Origin: Pseudomonadota bacterium
GTDB lineage: Bacteria; Pseudomonadota; Alphaproteobacteria; Sphingomonadales; Sphingomonadaceae
Length of the DNA stretch: 64,000 nucleotides
Direction: 5' to 3'
Assembly (NCBI GenBank): GCA_023424095.1
Contig: JAFAEG010000027.1
Span: 1 to 64,000 of the forward strand
Position numbers and translations under genes: made by a program. Under the pieces are notes generated by a model. The model saw nothing but the letters and a program-made list of their open reading frames with translations. It was not told the origin of the DNA and did no database searches. Below are positions 30,731 through 40,074 of this stretch, in pieces; the first letter of the stretch is position 1, and each line of letters begins with the position of its first letter.

Positions 30731-31177
30731 CTAAGCGGGCCGGCGGAGGATCAGCACGATCGAGGTCATCCGCATGACCGGCTCGTCAGCCAGGTTGAAC
30801 ACGCTGATCGCGGAGCGGAACGAGCCGAGGTTCGGCTTGCTCCGCGACGGCGTGACGTCGACGATCTCCATCTCGACCCGCAGCGTGTCGCCGGGGAAGA
30901 CCGGCTTCAGCCAGCGCAATTCGTCCACGCCGGGCGAGCCCAGGCCCGCATAAGGCTCAGCTTTGCCGTCCTCGACCAGCATCGCCATGGTCATCGCGCA
31001 GGTGTGCCAGCCACTCGCCGCCAGCCGCCCGAAATGGGTCTTCGCGGCCGCTTCATCGGACAGATGGAAGGGCTGCGGATCATATTTCCGCGCGAATTCC
31101 AGCACTTCCTCGCGAGTCACCGCATAAGCGCCGAAGCTGCGCTTAGTGCCGACCTGCATGTCCTCGAGATATTTCAT
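30731..31177 (-). CDS. MaoC-family hotdog dehydratase
   Basis: The 148-residue product resembles (R)-specific enoyl-CoA hydratases. The active-site pair is in YDPQPFHLSDEAA (Asp and His) and the sequence has GWHTCAMTMAMLVED and the late block VFPGDTLRVEMEIVDVTPSRSKP. It is likely to hydrate acyl-CoA in fatty-acid or polyhydroxyalkanoate metabolism, though the substrate is not determined. It lies on the same strand as ychF, about 3 kb downstream of it. Confidence 0.85.
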   Translation of the reverse strand: MKYLEDMQVGTKRSFGAYAVTREEVLEFARKYDPQPFHLSDEAAAKTHFGRLAASGWHTCAMTMAMLVEDGKAEPYAGLGSPGVDELRWLKPVFPGDTLRVEMEIVDVTPSRSKPNLGSFRSAISVFNLADEPVMRMTSIVLILRRPA

Positions 31178-31227
31178 GAAAGCACTCCCTGCCCAGCGGC
31201 ATAGCGGTGGGCAGGGAGCGCCTCAAG

Positions 31228-32559
31228 TCAGTCTCCCAATGCAACCTTCGCGAACAGAGTGAAGGCCAGGGGAGTGTCGCCATAATCGGGCCGAAGCGCG
31301 TCGGGCGCGAAGTGGATCGAGCCCGATCCGCCCAGCGCCAGCCGCCATTCCCCGCCGAGCGACACGCGGTGGGCGTAGCCCAATGTCGCCCGGGTCACGC
31401 CGTAGATATTGCCGTGGCGCGGATCGTGATGGTCGAGCAATTCGTCCTGGCGGACATGCTCGGCCCGGCCGAACAGGCTGTGGCGTTCGTCCAGATTCCA
31501 GGTCGCCTCGAGCAGGAAGGCGCTCAGCGTCGGTCCCGGCTTGCGGTTCTTGGCCGAAAAGGCGCCGGTCACCGACAGACCGCCATCGGCATAGGACAGG
31601 CTCGCGGTCAGCCTTTCCTCATCCTCGCCCGGATGCAGCGCTTCCGGCTCCTCCAGCCGCCCGAAGCTCACCTGAGCCGCCCAATTGGGGGACGGCGTCC
31701 AGGTGCCACGCAGGCTCCAGCTGTCCAGCCGCGGCGTTTCCAGATCCCAGCGTTCCTCGTCCGGCTCGCGGCCGCGAAAGGCGGAGGCCTCGACCTGGAA
31801 ATGCCGGGTGCGGATCCCGCCGGTCACCACGCCGAAGGTGATGTGGGTGCTGTCGAACCAGTGATGGCTGATCGGCGCCTCCGGATTGTAGCGCGCCGAG
31901 CCGCGATGCATGAAGGCGCTCGGCCCCAGCGCCGGCTCGCCCGCCGGGCCGCCATAGACGAAGGCGGTCGCGCCGCCGCCCAGGGGCACTTCCACCTTCG
32001 CGGCCAGCTCCATGATGAAATCATGCGGGTGCTGGCGATTGACCAGAGGCTGGCCGCCCGCCGTCTCGCCGACCGCGAACAGCAGGGGATAGCCGCGATT
32101 GCCCATCAACGGATCGAGGCTGAGCATGGTGCGCAATTGCAGCGTCGCCCCGCCGAAATCCCGCTCCGCCTGCGCCATCAGCATCGAGGCGACGAACGGC
32201 ATGTCGTCGCCGCGCGGCCCGCTCTGGTTGGTGTAGGTCAGATAGGCATTGCCGTGCAGCATGAGGGTCCAGTCCCCGCTGCCGATGTGCAGGCCGTGCG
32301 AGCCGGCATCGAGCGCTGGCAGCAGCGAGGTACCGGATCCCGCGGCGGCATTGGCCGACGGCCCGGCCATGGCCGCATGGCCGCTATGATCCGGCGCGGC
32401 CGCTTCCGGCTGCGCGTGACCGGCATGATGGTCGTGATTGTCCTGCGGCTGCTGGGTTGGGGGAGGGGGCGGCTGGTGGTCGCCATGCTGCGCCGCCGCG
32501 GGCGATGCAGCGACCAGAGCGGCGGCCAAAGCAGCCCCGCCCAGGAGAGTCGATTTCAT
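31228..32559 (-). CDS. Putative metal-linked outer-membrane beta-barrel protein
   Basis: A 443-residue precursor with a signal peptide (MKSTLLGGAALAAALVAASPAAAQ). A His/Pro-rich N-terminal stretch follows (HGDHQ and HDHHAGH within the first 50 residues). The rest alternates strands with segments such as HPHDFIMELAAKVEVPLGGG, FMHRGSARYNPEAPISHHWFDS and THITFGVVTGG. This pattern recurs in unannotated proteobacterial proteins near copper and cobalt resistance genes. The upstream gene encodes a His/Cys-rich secreted protein in the same orientation. Confidence 0.75.
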   Translation of the reverse strand: MKSTLLGGAALAAALVAASPAAAQHGDHQPPPPPTQQPQDNHDHHAGHAQPEAAAPDHSGHAAMAGPSANAAAGSGTSLLPALDAGSHGLHIGSGDWTLMLHGNAYLTYTNQSGPRGDDMPFVASMLMAQAERDFGGATLQLRTMLSLDPLMGNRGYPLLFAVGETAGGQPLVNRQHPHDFIMELAAKVEVPLGGGATAFVYGGPAGEPALGPSAFMHRGSARYNPEAPISHHWFDSTHITFGVVTGGIRTRHFQVEASAFRGREPDEERWDLETPRLDSWSLRGTWTPSPNWAAQVSFGRLEEPEALHPGEDEERLTASLSYADGGLSVTGAFSAKNRKPGPTLSAFLLEATWNLDERHSLFGRAEHVRQDELLDHHDPRHGNIYGVTRATLGYAHRVSLGGEWRLALGGSGSIHFAPDALRPDYGDTPLAFTLFAKVALGD

Positions 32560-32610
32560 TGTGCAAATTCCGTCTGAAAGAGGGTGCGCACGGATGCGTG
32601 CGCGGCTCGT

Positions 32611-32961
32611 TCAGGCGGCCCGTCGCGGCGGGGGCGGCGTCGGTCCGTAAGGCGCGACAAGGTCGGGAGTGAGCGGCTCGCTCGCAAACGGCCCGCTGAT
32701 GAAGGGCGCGGCCGCCACCATCGCCGGCACGGCCAGCGGCGGCACACAGCCGATACAGCCATGCTGGGCGCTTGCGCCGGGGGACGGTTGCTCGTCGCCG
32801 GACTCGGATGGCGCGTGATGGCCGTGCGCGGCCATGTCGTGGGCGGTCATGCCGTGCATCGCCACGTCCTGCGGCGGCGGCACCGGCGGCGCGCACGCCT
32901 CGACCGCCACTGCCGGCAAGGCGAGGCAGACGATCAGGAAGGTGAGGAGCAGGCGGCGCAT
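32611..32961 (-). CDS. Secreted His/Cys-rich protein, possibly metal-binding (DUF2946-like)
   Basis: From the ATG at 32961 the 116-residue precursor has a signal peptide (MRRLLLTFLIVCLALPAVA), an early Cys, a His/Met-rich stretch (VAMHGMTAHDMAAHGHHAP) and CIGC. A longer version from the ATG at 33003 adds 14 residues. The layout recalls DUF2946-type proteins with CxxC and His, but no family match was verified. It is 51 bp upstream of the barrel gene at 31228, so a two-gene metal unit is likely. Confidence 0.65.
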   Translation of the reverse strand: MRRLLLTFLIVCLALPAVAVEACAPPVPPPQDVAMHGMTAHDMAAHGHHAPSESGDEQPSPGASAQHGCIGCVPPLAVPAMVAAAPFISGPFASEPLTPDLVAPYGPTPPPPRRAA

Positions 32962-33027
32962 CTGCCAGCGCTTTAGCCTTTGTCGAGCGGCCGGAAAAGA
33001 CATGTGAAATTTGGGGTCCGGGGACCT

Positions 33028-33054
33028 CTTGAACCCGTTTTCGGCTTTCCTAGA
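33028..33054 (+). promoter_or_regulatory. Sigma-32-type heat-shock promoter of hsp20
   Basis: cttg (33028-33031), 17 bases, then cctaga (33049-33054) agree with the alphaproteobacterial sigma-32 pattern CTTG-N17-CYTATnT. It lies about 107 bp upstream of the start codon of hsp20 and just before its leader. Confidence 0.7.
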
Positions 33055-33061
33055 TTTTCGC

Positions 33062-33152
33062 CGCCGGAAGACTTTTTCGCGGTTTCCGGCCTGTACGTTC
33101 AGGGCGGTACCCGCTCCGGACCGCCCGCTTTTCATCGTTGCTCAATGGAGGA
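33062..33152 (+). promoter_or_regulatory. ROSE-type RNA thermometer in the hsp20 leader
   Basis: Three stems precede the ATG at 33161: gccggaa/ttccggc (33063-33069 with 33084-33090), gggcggt/accgccc (33102-33108 with 33120-33126), and ttgctc-aatg-gagga (33138-33152). In the last, the ribosome site pairs with TTGCTC including the G-opposite-G of the ROSE motif (UYGCU opposite the Shine-Dalgarno). Such elements melt on heating and open the ribosome site of small heat-shock genes in alphaproteobacteria. Confidence 0.8.
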
Positions 33153-33160
33153 CTTTGATC

Positions 33161-33643
33161 ATGCGCAATGCTTTCGATTTCACGCCTTACCGTCGTTCCA
33201 CCGTCGGCTTCGACCGCCTGTTCGACTTTCTCGAAACGGCGAGCCGGGCCGAGCCGGCCGACAATTATCCGCCCTTCGATCTCGAGAAGATGGGCGACGA
33301 CAGCTATCGTGTGACGCTCGCCGTCGCCGGCTTCAAGCCCGAGGAGATCGACATCACGGCGCGCCAGAACATGCTTGTGGTGACCGGTCGCAAGGCGTCC
33401 GAGCGGGGTCGCGACGGCAATTTCCTGCATGTCGGCATCGCCACCCGCGCCTTCGAACGGCGCTTCGAACTGGCCGATTTCGTCCGGGTCGAGGGCGCCG
33501 ATCTAAGTGACGGGCTGCTGACGATCGATCTCGTGCGCGAAATCCCGGAGGCGATGAAGCCGCGCAAGATCGCGATCAATGGCGTCGCGCCCAAGCCGAC
33601 CGAGCAAATCGAGCATGAGGCGCGCGAGACCGAGGCCGCCTGA
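33161..33643 (+). CDS. Small heat-shock protein Hsp20 (IbpA-like)
   Basis: A 160-residue alpha-crystallin-domain chaperone that holds unfolded proteins. It starts with MRNAFDFTPYRRSTVGFDRLFDFLE and has YPPFDLEKMGDDSYRVTLAVAGFKPEEIDI, NMLVVTGRK and HVGIATRAFERRFELADFV, all typical of IbpA. A longer frame runs upstream, but the sigma-32 promoter and ROSE leader fix the start at 33161. Confidence 0.93.
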   Translation: MRNAFDFTPYRRSTVGFDRLFDFLETASRAEPADNYPPFDLEKMGDDSYRVTLAVAGFKPEEIDITARQNMLVVTGRKASERGRDGNFLHVGIATRAFERRFELADFVRVEGADLSDGLLTIDLVREIPEAMKPRKIAINGVAPKPTEQIEHEARETEAA

Positions 33644-33856
33644 GGCCGGCCGATTTGGCGGCGCCGGTTCCATCCGGCGCCGCTTCGCCTTCCTCGTTCA
33701 CGCGAAGGCGGCATCTTCCGGCTCTCCTCCGCCCCGGGGCGAAGCGACGACTGCTTTCGCTGGTGCGACGGGCGACGGCCTGTAACATTGCGCGTGGGGC
33801 AGCCGGGGGGATGCAATGAACGGACGAACGGGATTCAGCCGGCGTGAAGCGGCCTC

Positions 33857-34260
33857 TTTCCCGACAGCGGCCACGCCTTCGCTGTCTTCACGAACACGGA
33901 AGACGGCGCCGTCAGCGGACTGCGCAACGCCATCGTCGATCATCTCATCGGCGCGCCGGAGTTTGATTGGGTCGCGTTCACCCGCGCTCGCCTTGACCGC
34001 CAGCGTGCCGCGGCGCTGGCCCAGGCCGGCGGCGACCTCGAGCGCGCGCCACCGGGCGGGCCGAGCCTGCCGCTCGCCGCTTATGCCGGCACCTATCGCG
34101 ACCCCTGGTATGGCGATCTTCCCGCGCGGGGCCGGGGAGGATGCGGTCATCACCTTCGCGGTCGAAAATGGCCGCGTCGCTCGCCTGCGCCTGCGCGCTC
34201 TCACCGTTCGCCGACTTCAGTTTCGATTTCCACGATCTCAACCCGGTGCGGGTGGAATAG
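33857..34260 (+). pseudogene. C-terminal fragment of a serine hydrolase (DUF3471 tail), frameshifted
   Basis: Three reading frames in turn give a serine-hydrolase C terminus. The first, about 33857-34120, reads FPDSGHAFAVFTNTEDGAV, then YAGTYRDPWYGDL, as in class C beta-lactamase-like proteins with a DUF3471 domain. The middle, about 34110-34200, gives FPRGAGEDAVITFAVENGRVARLRL. The last reads PFADFSFDFHDLNPVRVE and stops at 34258-34260. Each junction shifts the frame by one. The catalytic N-terminal part is missing. The single-frame ORF starting at 33816 is not a real protein. Two indels may also be sequencing errors. Confidence 0.75.
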
Positions 34261-34263
34261 GGC

Positions 34264-35364
34264 TCAGACGTTGAACCGGAAGAGCAGGATGTCGCCGTCC
34301 TGCACGACATATTCCTTGCCCTCGGCGCGCATCTTGCCGGCTTCCTTCGCGCCCGCCTCGCCGCCGCAGGCGATGAAATCGTCATAGGCGATCGTCTCGG
34401 CGCGGATGAAGCCGCGCTCGAAATCGGTGTGGATCACGCCCGCGGCCTGCGGCGCCTTCGACCCCTTCGCCACGGTCCAGGCGCGCGCTTCCTTCGGCCC
34501 GGCGGTGAAATAGGTGATGAGGTCCAGCAGATCGTAGCCGGCGCGGATGATGCGCGCGAGGCCGGTTTCGGTGAGGCCCAGATCCGCCAGGAAGTCGGCG
34601 CGGTCCTCGGCCGGCATGGTCGAAATCTCGGCCTCGATCGCGGCTGAGATGATCACCGCCTTGGCGCCCTCGGCCTTTGCCTTCTCGAACACCCGCGCGC
34701 TGTGGGCGTTGCCCGTCGCGGCGTCCGCTTCGTCGACGTTGCAGACGTAGAGGATCGGCTTGCTGGTCAGCAATTGCGCCCGGTCGAGCGCCAGTTTCTC
34801 CTCGGCATCCTTCGGCTCGGTCAGCCGGGCCGGCTTGCTGTCGCGCAGCAGCTCGAGCGCCTGGCCCAGCACGCTGGCCTGAATCTTGGCTTCCTTGTCG
34901 CCCTGCGCCGCTTTCTTGGCGAGGTTGGGGACGCGCTTTTCGAGGCTCTCCAGATCGGCGAGCATCAGCTCCGTCTCGACCGTCTCCGCGTCGGCGATCG
35001 GATCGACCTTGTTCTCGACGTGCGTCACGTCGCCGCCGTCGAAGCAGCGCAGCACGTGGACGATCGCGTCCACCTCGCGGATGTTGCCGAGGAACTGGTT
35101 GCCCAGCCCTTCGCCCTTGCTGGCGCCGCGGACCAGGCCGGCAATGTCGACGAACTCCAGCTGAGTCTCGATCTCCTGCGCCGATTTGGCGACCTCGCGG
35201 ATGCGATCGAGCCGGGGATCGGGCACGGCGACGCGGCCGACATTCGGCTCGATCGTGCAGAACGGATAATTCGCCGCCTGCGCCGCCGCCGTCTCGGTCA
35301 GCGCATTGAAAAGGGTCGACTTGCCGACATTCGGCAGGCCCACGATCCCGCACCGGAAACCCAC
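34264..35364 (-). CDS. ychF: Ribosome-associated OBG-like ATPase YchF
   Basis: YchF is a P-loop ATPase that binds ribosomes and affects stress responses. The 366-residue product has the G1 loop [31 protein letters not shown], the relaxed NVDE in place of NKxD and the TGS-type C-terminal part ending [10 protein letters not shown]. In related genomes it commonly follows pth; here pth is 11.6 kb away on the same strand. Confidence 0.96.
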   Translation of the reverse strand: MGFRCGIVGLPNVGKSTLFNALTETAAAQAANYPFCTIEPNVGRVAVPDPRLDRIREVAKSAQEIETQLEFVDIAGLVRGASKGEGLGNQFLGNIREVDAIVHVLRCFDGGDVTHVENKVDPIADAETVETELMLADLESLEKRVPNLAKKAAQGDKEAKIQASVLGQALELLRDSKPARLTEPKDAEEKLALDRAQLLTSKPILYVCNVDEADAATGNAHSARVFEKAKAEGAKAVIISAAIEAEISTMPAEDRADFLADLGLTETGLARIIRAGYDLLDLITYFTAGPKEARAWTVAKGSKAPQAAGVIHTDFERGFIRAETIAYDDFIACGGEAGAKEAGKMRAEGKEYVVQDGDILLFRFNV

Positions 35365-35449
35365 GTCAAAACTCCTGGAAAATCTGTGTGGCCGCCGCCT
35401 AGCCGCTCGGCGGGGCTTGCGCTAGGCCAAGGCAAAACAGGGGGTGCTC

Positions 35450-37867
35450 GTGAAAGCCAGATTGTTCCTCGCTTTGCTGCTGGCAAGTGCCGCACCATTC
35501 CCTGTCTCCGCTCAGGCCCAGCCGGAAATCCTTCGGGGCACCGAGGCGCAGCGCGGACTCTTTCCGGTCCATGTCGACCGCGCCCAGGGCAAGATCTTGA
35601 TCGAGCTGCCGCGCCCCGCGGCGGACGGCTTCATGGGCCGCTACATCTACGTCACCGCTTTGGAGACGGGGCTCGGCTCGGCAGCGATCGGGCTGGACCG
35701 GGCGGTGGCGGGCGATTCCCGGCTGCTCGTCTTCCGCCGCATCGGCAACCGCGTCGTCGCCGAGGTGGAAAATCCCCGCTTCCGCGCCACTGGAGCCAGC
35801 GAAGTCGAGCAACGCGGCGTCAGCGAGGCGTTCGCGACTTCGACCCTGTGGGTCGGCCAGATTGCGGGCGAGGCGCCGGGCGGCGGCGTGCTGGTGGACA
35901 TTTCGGGCTTCCTGACCCGCGACGACATGAATCTCGCGACGGCGCTGAAGGAGCAGGAATCGACCGACTGGCGGCTCGCCCCGGAGCTCAGCGTCGCCGA
36001 TCCCGCCTCGGTCCGCGCATTGTCCACCAATGTCGAACTTGAGGCGCGCCTCACCTTCACCACGCAGCGCGCCGGGCCGGAGGTGCGCAACATCGCGCCG
36101 GCTCCGGGCAACGTTACCTTCACCGTCCGCCATTCGTTCGTGCGCCTGCCCGAGCCAGGCTTTCAGGTCCGCCGTTTCGATCCGCGCGCGGGAACGTTCG
36201 GCACGCAATTGATCGATTTCTCGCAGCCGCTCGGGGAATCGGTGGTGACCGAAGTGGTCAACCGCTTCCGGCTGGAGAAGGTCGATCCCAATGCGGCCCG
36301 CTCGCGCGTCCGCCGGCCGATCGTCTTTTACGTCGATCGCGCCGCGCCGGAGCCGATCCGCAGCGCCCTGATGGACGGCGTGCGCTGGTGGGCCGAGGCG
36401 TTCGACCGCGCCGGCTTCATCGATGCCTTCCAGGTCGAATTGCTGCCCGAAGGCGTCGATCCGCTCGACGCCCGCTACAATGTGCTGAACTGGGTGAACC
36501 GCGCCACCCGCGGCTGGTCCTACGGCCAGGTGATCACCGATCCGCGCACTGGCGAGATCATCACCGGCCGGGTGCTGCTGGGTTCGCTGCGCGTGCGGCA
36601 GGACATGATGATCTTCCAGGCGCTCGTCGGCGCGGGGCTGACCGGCACCGGCGATCCGAACGATCCGATCACCGCCGCTTTGGCCCGTATCCGCCAGCTC
36701 GCCGCGCACGAAATCGGCCACGCGCTCGGAATTGCCCACAATTTCGCGGCGAGCACGCAGGGGCGCTATTCGGTGATGGATTATCCCGCGCCGCGCGTGC
36801 GGCTTGGCGCCGACGGCCGGCTCGACCTGACCGACGCTTATGGCGCGGGGCTCGGCCGCTGGGACCATTTCGCGGTGGACTGGCTCTATGGCGCGCAGAC
36901 CGACGCGGAAGGGGCGACCCGCATGGCGGCGGCCTTGCGCGAAGGCCTGCGTTACATCGGCGACGATGACAGCCGCCCGGCCAGCTCCGGCCATCCCGAG
37001 GGCGCGATCTGGGACGATTTCGCCGAGCCGGTCGCCGAGCTGGAGCGGATGATGCAGGTGCGGCAGGCGGCGGTTTCCCGCTTCGGCCCGGCCGGGCTGG
37101 CGCAGGGCACGTCGGTCGCGGATCTGCGCCGCGCCTTCGTGCCGATCTGGCTGCTGCATCGCTATCAGCTGGAGGCTGCGTCGAAACTGATCGGCGGGGT
37201 GAATTTCCAATATGCGGTCAATGGCGACGGCCGCGAGGCCGCCCGGCCGGTCGCCCCGGCCGAGCAGAACCGCGCTATCGCCGCCCTGCTCGCAACCTTG
37301 CGCGCCGATGCTTTGACCGTCCCGGCCGCGATCCTGCCGGCGCTCTCCGCCGGCAATTCGGGCAGCTACGACCGGCAGACCGAGATCGAGGTGATGCGCA
37401 CCGCCGGTGGGCCGATCTTCGATCCCCTGGTCGCGACGGAGACCGGCACGGCTTTGACCCTCGCCAGCCTGATCCAGCCGCACCGGCTGAACCGGCTGGA
37501 ATTGCAGCATCAGGCCGATCCGGCCTCGCCCGGCCCGCACCAGTTGATCGACCGGCTGCTCGCGCAAGTCTTCGGCTTTGACGGCCTCAACCCCGGCCAG
37601 GCCGCGGTGCAGCGGCGGATCGCGACCACGACCTTGATGGCCCTCGTCCGCACCCAGCGCGACGCCAGCCTGTCGCCGACGATCGGGCTGGCGCTGACCG
37701 AGCGGATCGCCCGTCTTGGGCAATCGCTCGCCACCGCGCGGGCAGGGGACGTCCACGGCGACTGGAGCCGGGGCCTCTCCCGCTTGATCGCCGACCGCGA
37801 AGCGCTGGAACGCGCCGCCACCGATCCCGCCCGGCTGCCGCGCATTCCACCGGGCATGCCGATCTGA
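35450..37867 (+). CDS. Secreted zinc metalloprotease (DUF5117/DUF5118-type)
   Basis: An 805-residue secreted protein with signal peptide (MKARLFLALLLASAAPFPVSAQ). The N-terminal half is the DUF5117-like domain (VDRAQGKILIELPRPA, LFVFRRIGNRVVAEVENP-like), and the zinc site is HEIGHALGIAHN at about residue 426, with Met-turn SVMDY about 18 residues later. DUF4953-type C-terminal sequence follows. Start GTG 35450 is chosen over GTG 35444 because the ribosome site AGGGGG is better placed. Peptidase of unknown substrate; likely periplasmic. Confidence 0.87.
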   Translation: MKARLFLALLLASAAPFPVSAQAQPEILRGTEAQRGLFPVHVDRAQGKILIELPRPAADGFMGRYIYVTALETGLGSAAIGLDRAVAGDSRLLVFRRIGNRVVAEVENPRFRATGASEVEQRGVSEAFATSTLWVGQIAGEAPGGGVLVDISGFLTRDDMNLATALKEQESTDWRLAPELSVADPASVRALSTNVELEARLTFTTQRAGPEVRNIAPAPGNVTFTVRHSFVRLPEPGFQVRRFDPRAGTFGTQLIDFSQPLGESVVTEVVNRFRLEKVDPNAARSRVRRPIVFYVDRAAPEPIRSALMDGVRWWAEAFDRAGFIDAFQVELLPEGVDPLDARYNVLNWVNRATRGWSYGQVITDPRTGEIITGRVLLGSLRVRQDMMIFQALVGAGLTGTGDPNDPITAALARIRQLAAHEIGHALGIAHNFAASTQGRYSVMDYPAPRVRLGADGRLDLTDAYGAGLGRWDHFAVDWLYGAQTDAEGATRMAAALREGLRYIGDDDSRPASSGHPEGAIWDDFAEPVAELERMMQVRQAAVSRFGPAGLAQGTSVADLRRAFVPIWLLHRYQLEAASKLIGGVNFQYAVNGDGREAARPVAPAEQNRAIAALLATLRADALTVPAAILPALSAGNSGSYDRQTEIEVMRTAGGPIFDPLVATETGTALTLASLIQPHRLNRLELQHQADPASPGPHQLIDRLLAQVFGFDGLNPGQAAVQRRIATTTLMALVRTQRDASLSPTIGLALTERIARLGQSLATARAGDVHGDWSRGLSRLIADREALERAATDPARLPRIPPGMPI

Positions 37868-37952
37868 GGCAACGGCGCGTTGCGGCTTCGCGGCCTACCG
37901 GGGCCGTGCCGCGCATCCTAAATCCGGCCTATCCCCTGCTGGAGACGCAATC

Positions 37953-38660
37953 ATGGCCGATTTGTCCGCTTTCCCGATCACCCGCCGCTGGCCGGCGCAG
38001 CATCCCGACCGCATCCAATATTATGGGCTGACCACGCCCAATGGCGTGAAGGCGTCGATCGCGCTCGAGGAAAGCGGCCTGCCTTATGAGGCGCACCTCG
38101 TCGACATCGGCAAGAATGAGAGCTGGACCGACGAATATCTGTCGCTCAACCCGAACGGGAAAATCCCCGCCATCCTCGATCCCGACGGGCCGGAGGGCAA
38201 GCCGTTCGCGCTCTGGGAATCGGGCGCGATCCTGCTCTACCTCGCCGAGAAATCCGGGAAGCTGCTGCCGACTGACGCGGCCGGGCGCTATGAGGCGATC
38301 CAGTGGGTGATGTGGCAGATGGGCGGGCTCGGGCCGATGGCCGGGCAATTGGGCTTCTTCCACAAATTCGCGGGCCGGGACTATGAGGATAAGCGCCCGC
38401 GCGACCGCTACGCCAAGGAGACCGCGCGGCTGCTGCGCGTGCTGGAAATCCGGCTGGCGGATCGCGAATGGCTGGTCGGCAATGACTTCTCGATCGCCGA
38501 CATCGCCAGCCTCGGCTGGGTCCGCAATTTGATCGGTTTCTACGAGGCGGGCGAACTCGTCCAATATGACGAACTGGTCCATGTCCCCGCCTGGCTCGAT
38601 CGCGCCCTTGCGCGGCCGGGCGTGGCGAAGGGCCTCACGATTCCGGCGCGTCCGTCCTGA
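37953..38660 (+). CDS. Glutathione S-transferase family protein (YghU/Ure2p-like)
   Basis: The 235-residue product has the N-terminal thioredoxin-fold pattern with TTPNGVKASIALEESGLPYEAHLVDIGKNE, NPNGKIPAILDPDGP (cis-Pro) and ALWESGAILLYLAEKSG, and an all-helical C-terminal domain with FSIADIASLGWV. The TPNG segment resembles YghU, a disulphide-bond reductase type. It ends in the coding region of the convergent MFS gene (26-bp overlap). Confidence 0.88.
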   Translation: MADLSAFPITRRWPAQHPDRIQYYGLTTPNGVKASIALEESGLPYEAHLVDIGKNESWTDEYLSLNPNGKIPAILDPDGPEGKPFALWESGAILLYLAEKSGKLLPTDAAGRYEAIQWVMWQMGGLGPMAGQLGFFHKFAGRDYEDKRPRDRYAKETARLLRVLEIRLADREWLVGNDFSIADIASLGWVRNLIGFYEAGELVQYDELVHVPAWLDRALARPGVAKGLTIPARPS

Positions 38661-40074
38661 TCTCCTCGGGACGCAACAACAGGTAGGCGGCCAGCGCGCT
38701 CAGCGCCGCGCCGCCCGCCGTCACCCAAGCCGCCGTGGCGAAGGCGCTGGCCAGCGCCTCGCCGCGCGCGGCCAGCACCGAACCGAGTAGGGCCGTCGCG
38801 ATCAGGCCGCCGGTGCGCGCTACCGCGCTGTTGAAGCCGTTGGCGGTGCCGACATGCTCCGCCCCGGCCGAGGCCATCACCGCCGTCGTCAGCGGCGCCA
38901 CCGCGCCCGCCATGCCGCAGGCGATGAGCAGGAGGGCCGGAAAGACTTCACCCCAATAGCTGGCCTCGACGCCCACCCGGCTCAGCATCGCGAAGCCAGC
39001 CGCGACCACGATTGGGCCGATGGTGAGCGGCCAGCGCGGGCCGATCCTGGCCGCCAGTCCGCCCATCGCCCGCGAGGCGACGCCGAGCACGATCGAGATC
39101 GGCAGCAGGGCCGCGCCCGCCGCCACCGGCGAGTAGCCGTTCAGCTCGATCAGCACGAAGGGCAGCAGCACGAACACCGCGCCGAGCGCGCCGTAGAGCA
39201 GGAACGTCAGCAGGCTGAGGCCCGCGAAGCTGGCGGTCGCGAACATGGCCAGCGGCATGATCGCCCGGTCGCCGCGCCGCGCCTCGATCCACACGAACAA
39301 GGCGAGCAACGCGATTCCCGCCACCGCCGCGCCCCAGCCGATCGCGACCGGCCCCGCATTTTCGCCCGCCAGCACCGTCAGCCCCCAGGTGACCGCGCCC
39401 AACCCCGCCGTCGCCGCACCCACCCCGGCCCAGTCGAGCGGCGCGTCTTTGGGCTCCTTTTGCTCGCCGACATAAAGCCAGCCGAGCGCGAGCGCCCCGG
39501 CGCAGAGCGGCAAATTGATCAGGAAGATCGTCCGCCACCCCGCCGTCTCGACCAGCCAGCCGCCGAGCATCGGGCCAATGGCGGCGGCGATCGCGCCGGC
39601 CGCCGCCCAGGTGCCGATCGCCCGCCCGCGCGCCTCGCCCTCGAACGCGCCGCCCAGCAGGGCCAGGCTGTTCGGCATCAGCATCGCCGCGCCGATCCCC
39701 TGCAGGGCGCGGCCGGCGAGCAGGACGTCCAGGCTTGGCGCGAACAGGCAGACCGCCGAGGCTGCGGCGAACAGCGCAATCCCCCACAGGAACAGCCGCC
39801 GTCGCCCGAACCGGTCGCCCGCCGCGCCGCCGAGCAGCAGCAGGGCCGACAGCGGCAGCAGGTAGGCGTTGACGATCCATTGCAGGCCGGAAGCGGGCGC
39901 GGCGAGATCGGCGCCGATCGCGGGAAGGGCGACATTCACCACCGAGCCGTCGACGAAGGACAGGCTCGACGCGAAGATCGAGGCGACCAGGGTCAGTCGC
40001 GGATAATCGCGCTTTCCCGCCTTTGCGGAAGCCGCCGTGCCGCCATCGCAAGGCCCGGCGACGGCAGCTGTCAC
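38635..40074 (-). CDS. MFS transporter, DHA2-like (14-helix drug/H+ antiporter)
   Basis: A 479-residue membrane protein. It has the DHA signature GDRFGRRRLFLWGIALFAAAS after helix 2, LAGRALQGIGAAMLMPNSLALL, RGRAIGTWAAAGAIAAAIGPMLGG (motif C) and further pairs of helices to the C terminus. The start is GTG 40074, which overlaps the stop of the 2OG oxygenase gene (GTGA), so translation is coupled. It is likely to export a small organic compound; the partner gene may supply it. Confidence 0.88.
   Translation of the reverse strand: MTAAVAGPCDGGTAASAKAGKRDYPRLTLVASIFASSLSFVDGSVVNVALPAIGADLAAPASGLQWIVNAYLLPLSALLLLGGAAGDRFGRRRLFLWGIALFAAASAVCLFAPSLDVLLAGRALQGIGAAMLMPNSLALLGGAFEGEARGRAIGTWAAAGAIAAAIGPMLGGWLVETAGWRTIFLINLPLCAGALALGWLYVGEQKEPKDAPLDWAGVGAATAGLGAVTWGLTVLAGENAGPVAIGWGAAVAGIALLALFVWIEARRGDRAIMPLAMFATASFAGLSLLTFLLYGALGAVFVLLPFVLIELNGYSPVAAGAALLPISIVLGVASRAMGGLAARIGPRWPLTIGPIVVAAGFAMLSRVGVEASYWGEVFPALLLIACGMAGAVAPLTTAVMASAGAEHVGTANGFNSAVARTGGLIATALLGSVLAARGEALASAFATAAWVTAGGAALSALAAYLLLRPEEIRTDAPES

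Noticed and set aside
33816..34274. A 152-residue ORF as a real gene
   Set aside because: It mixes the correct frame of the pseudogene only in its middle; the rest is out of frame relative to recognisable protein similarity.
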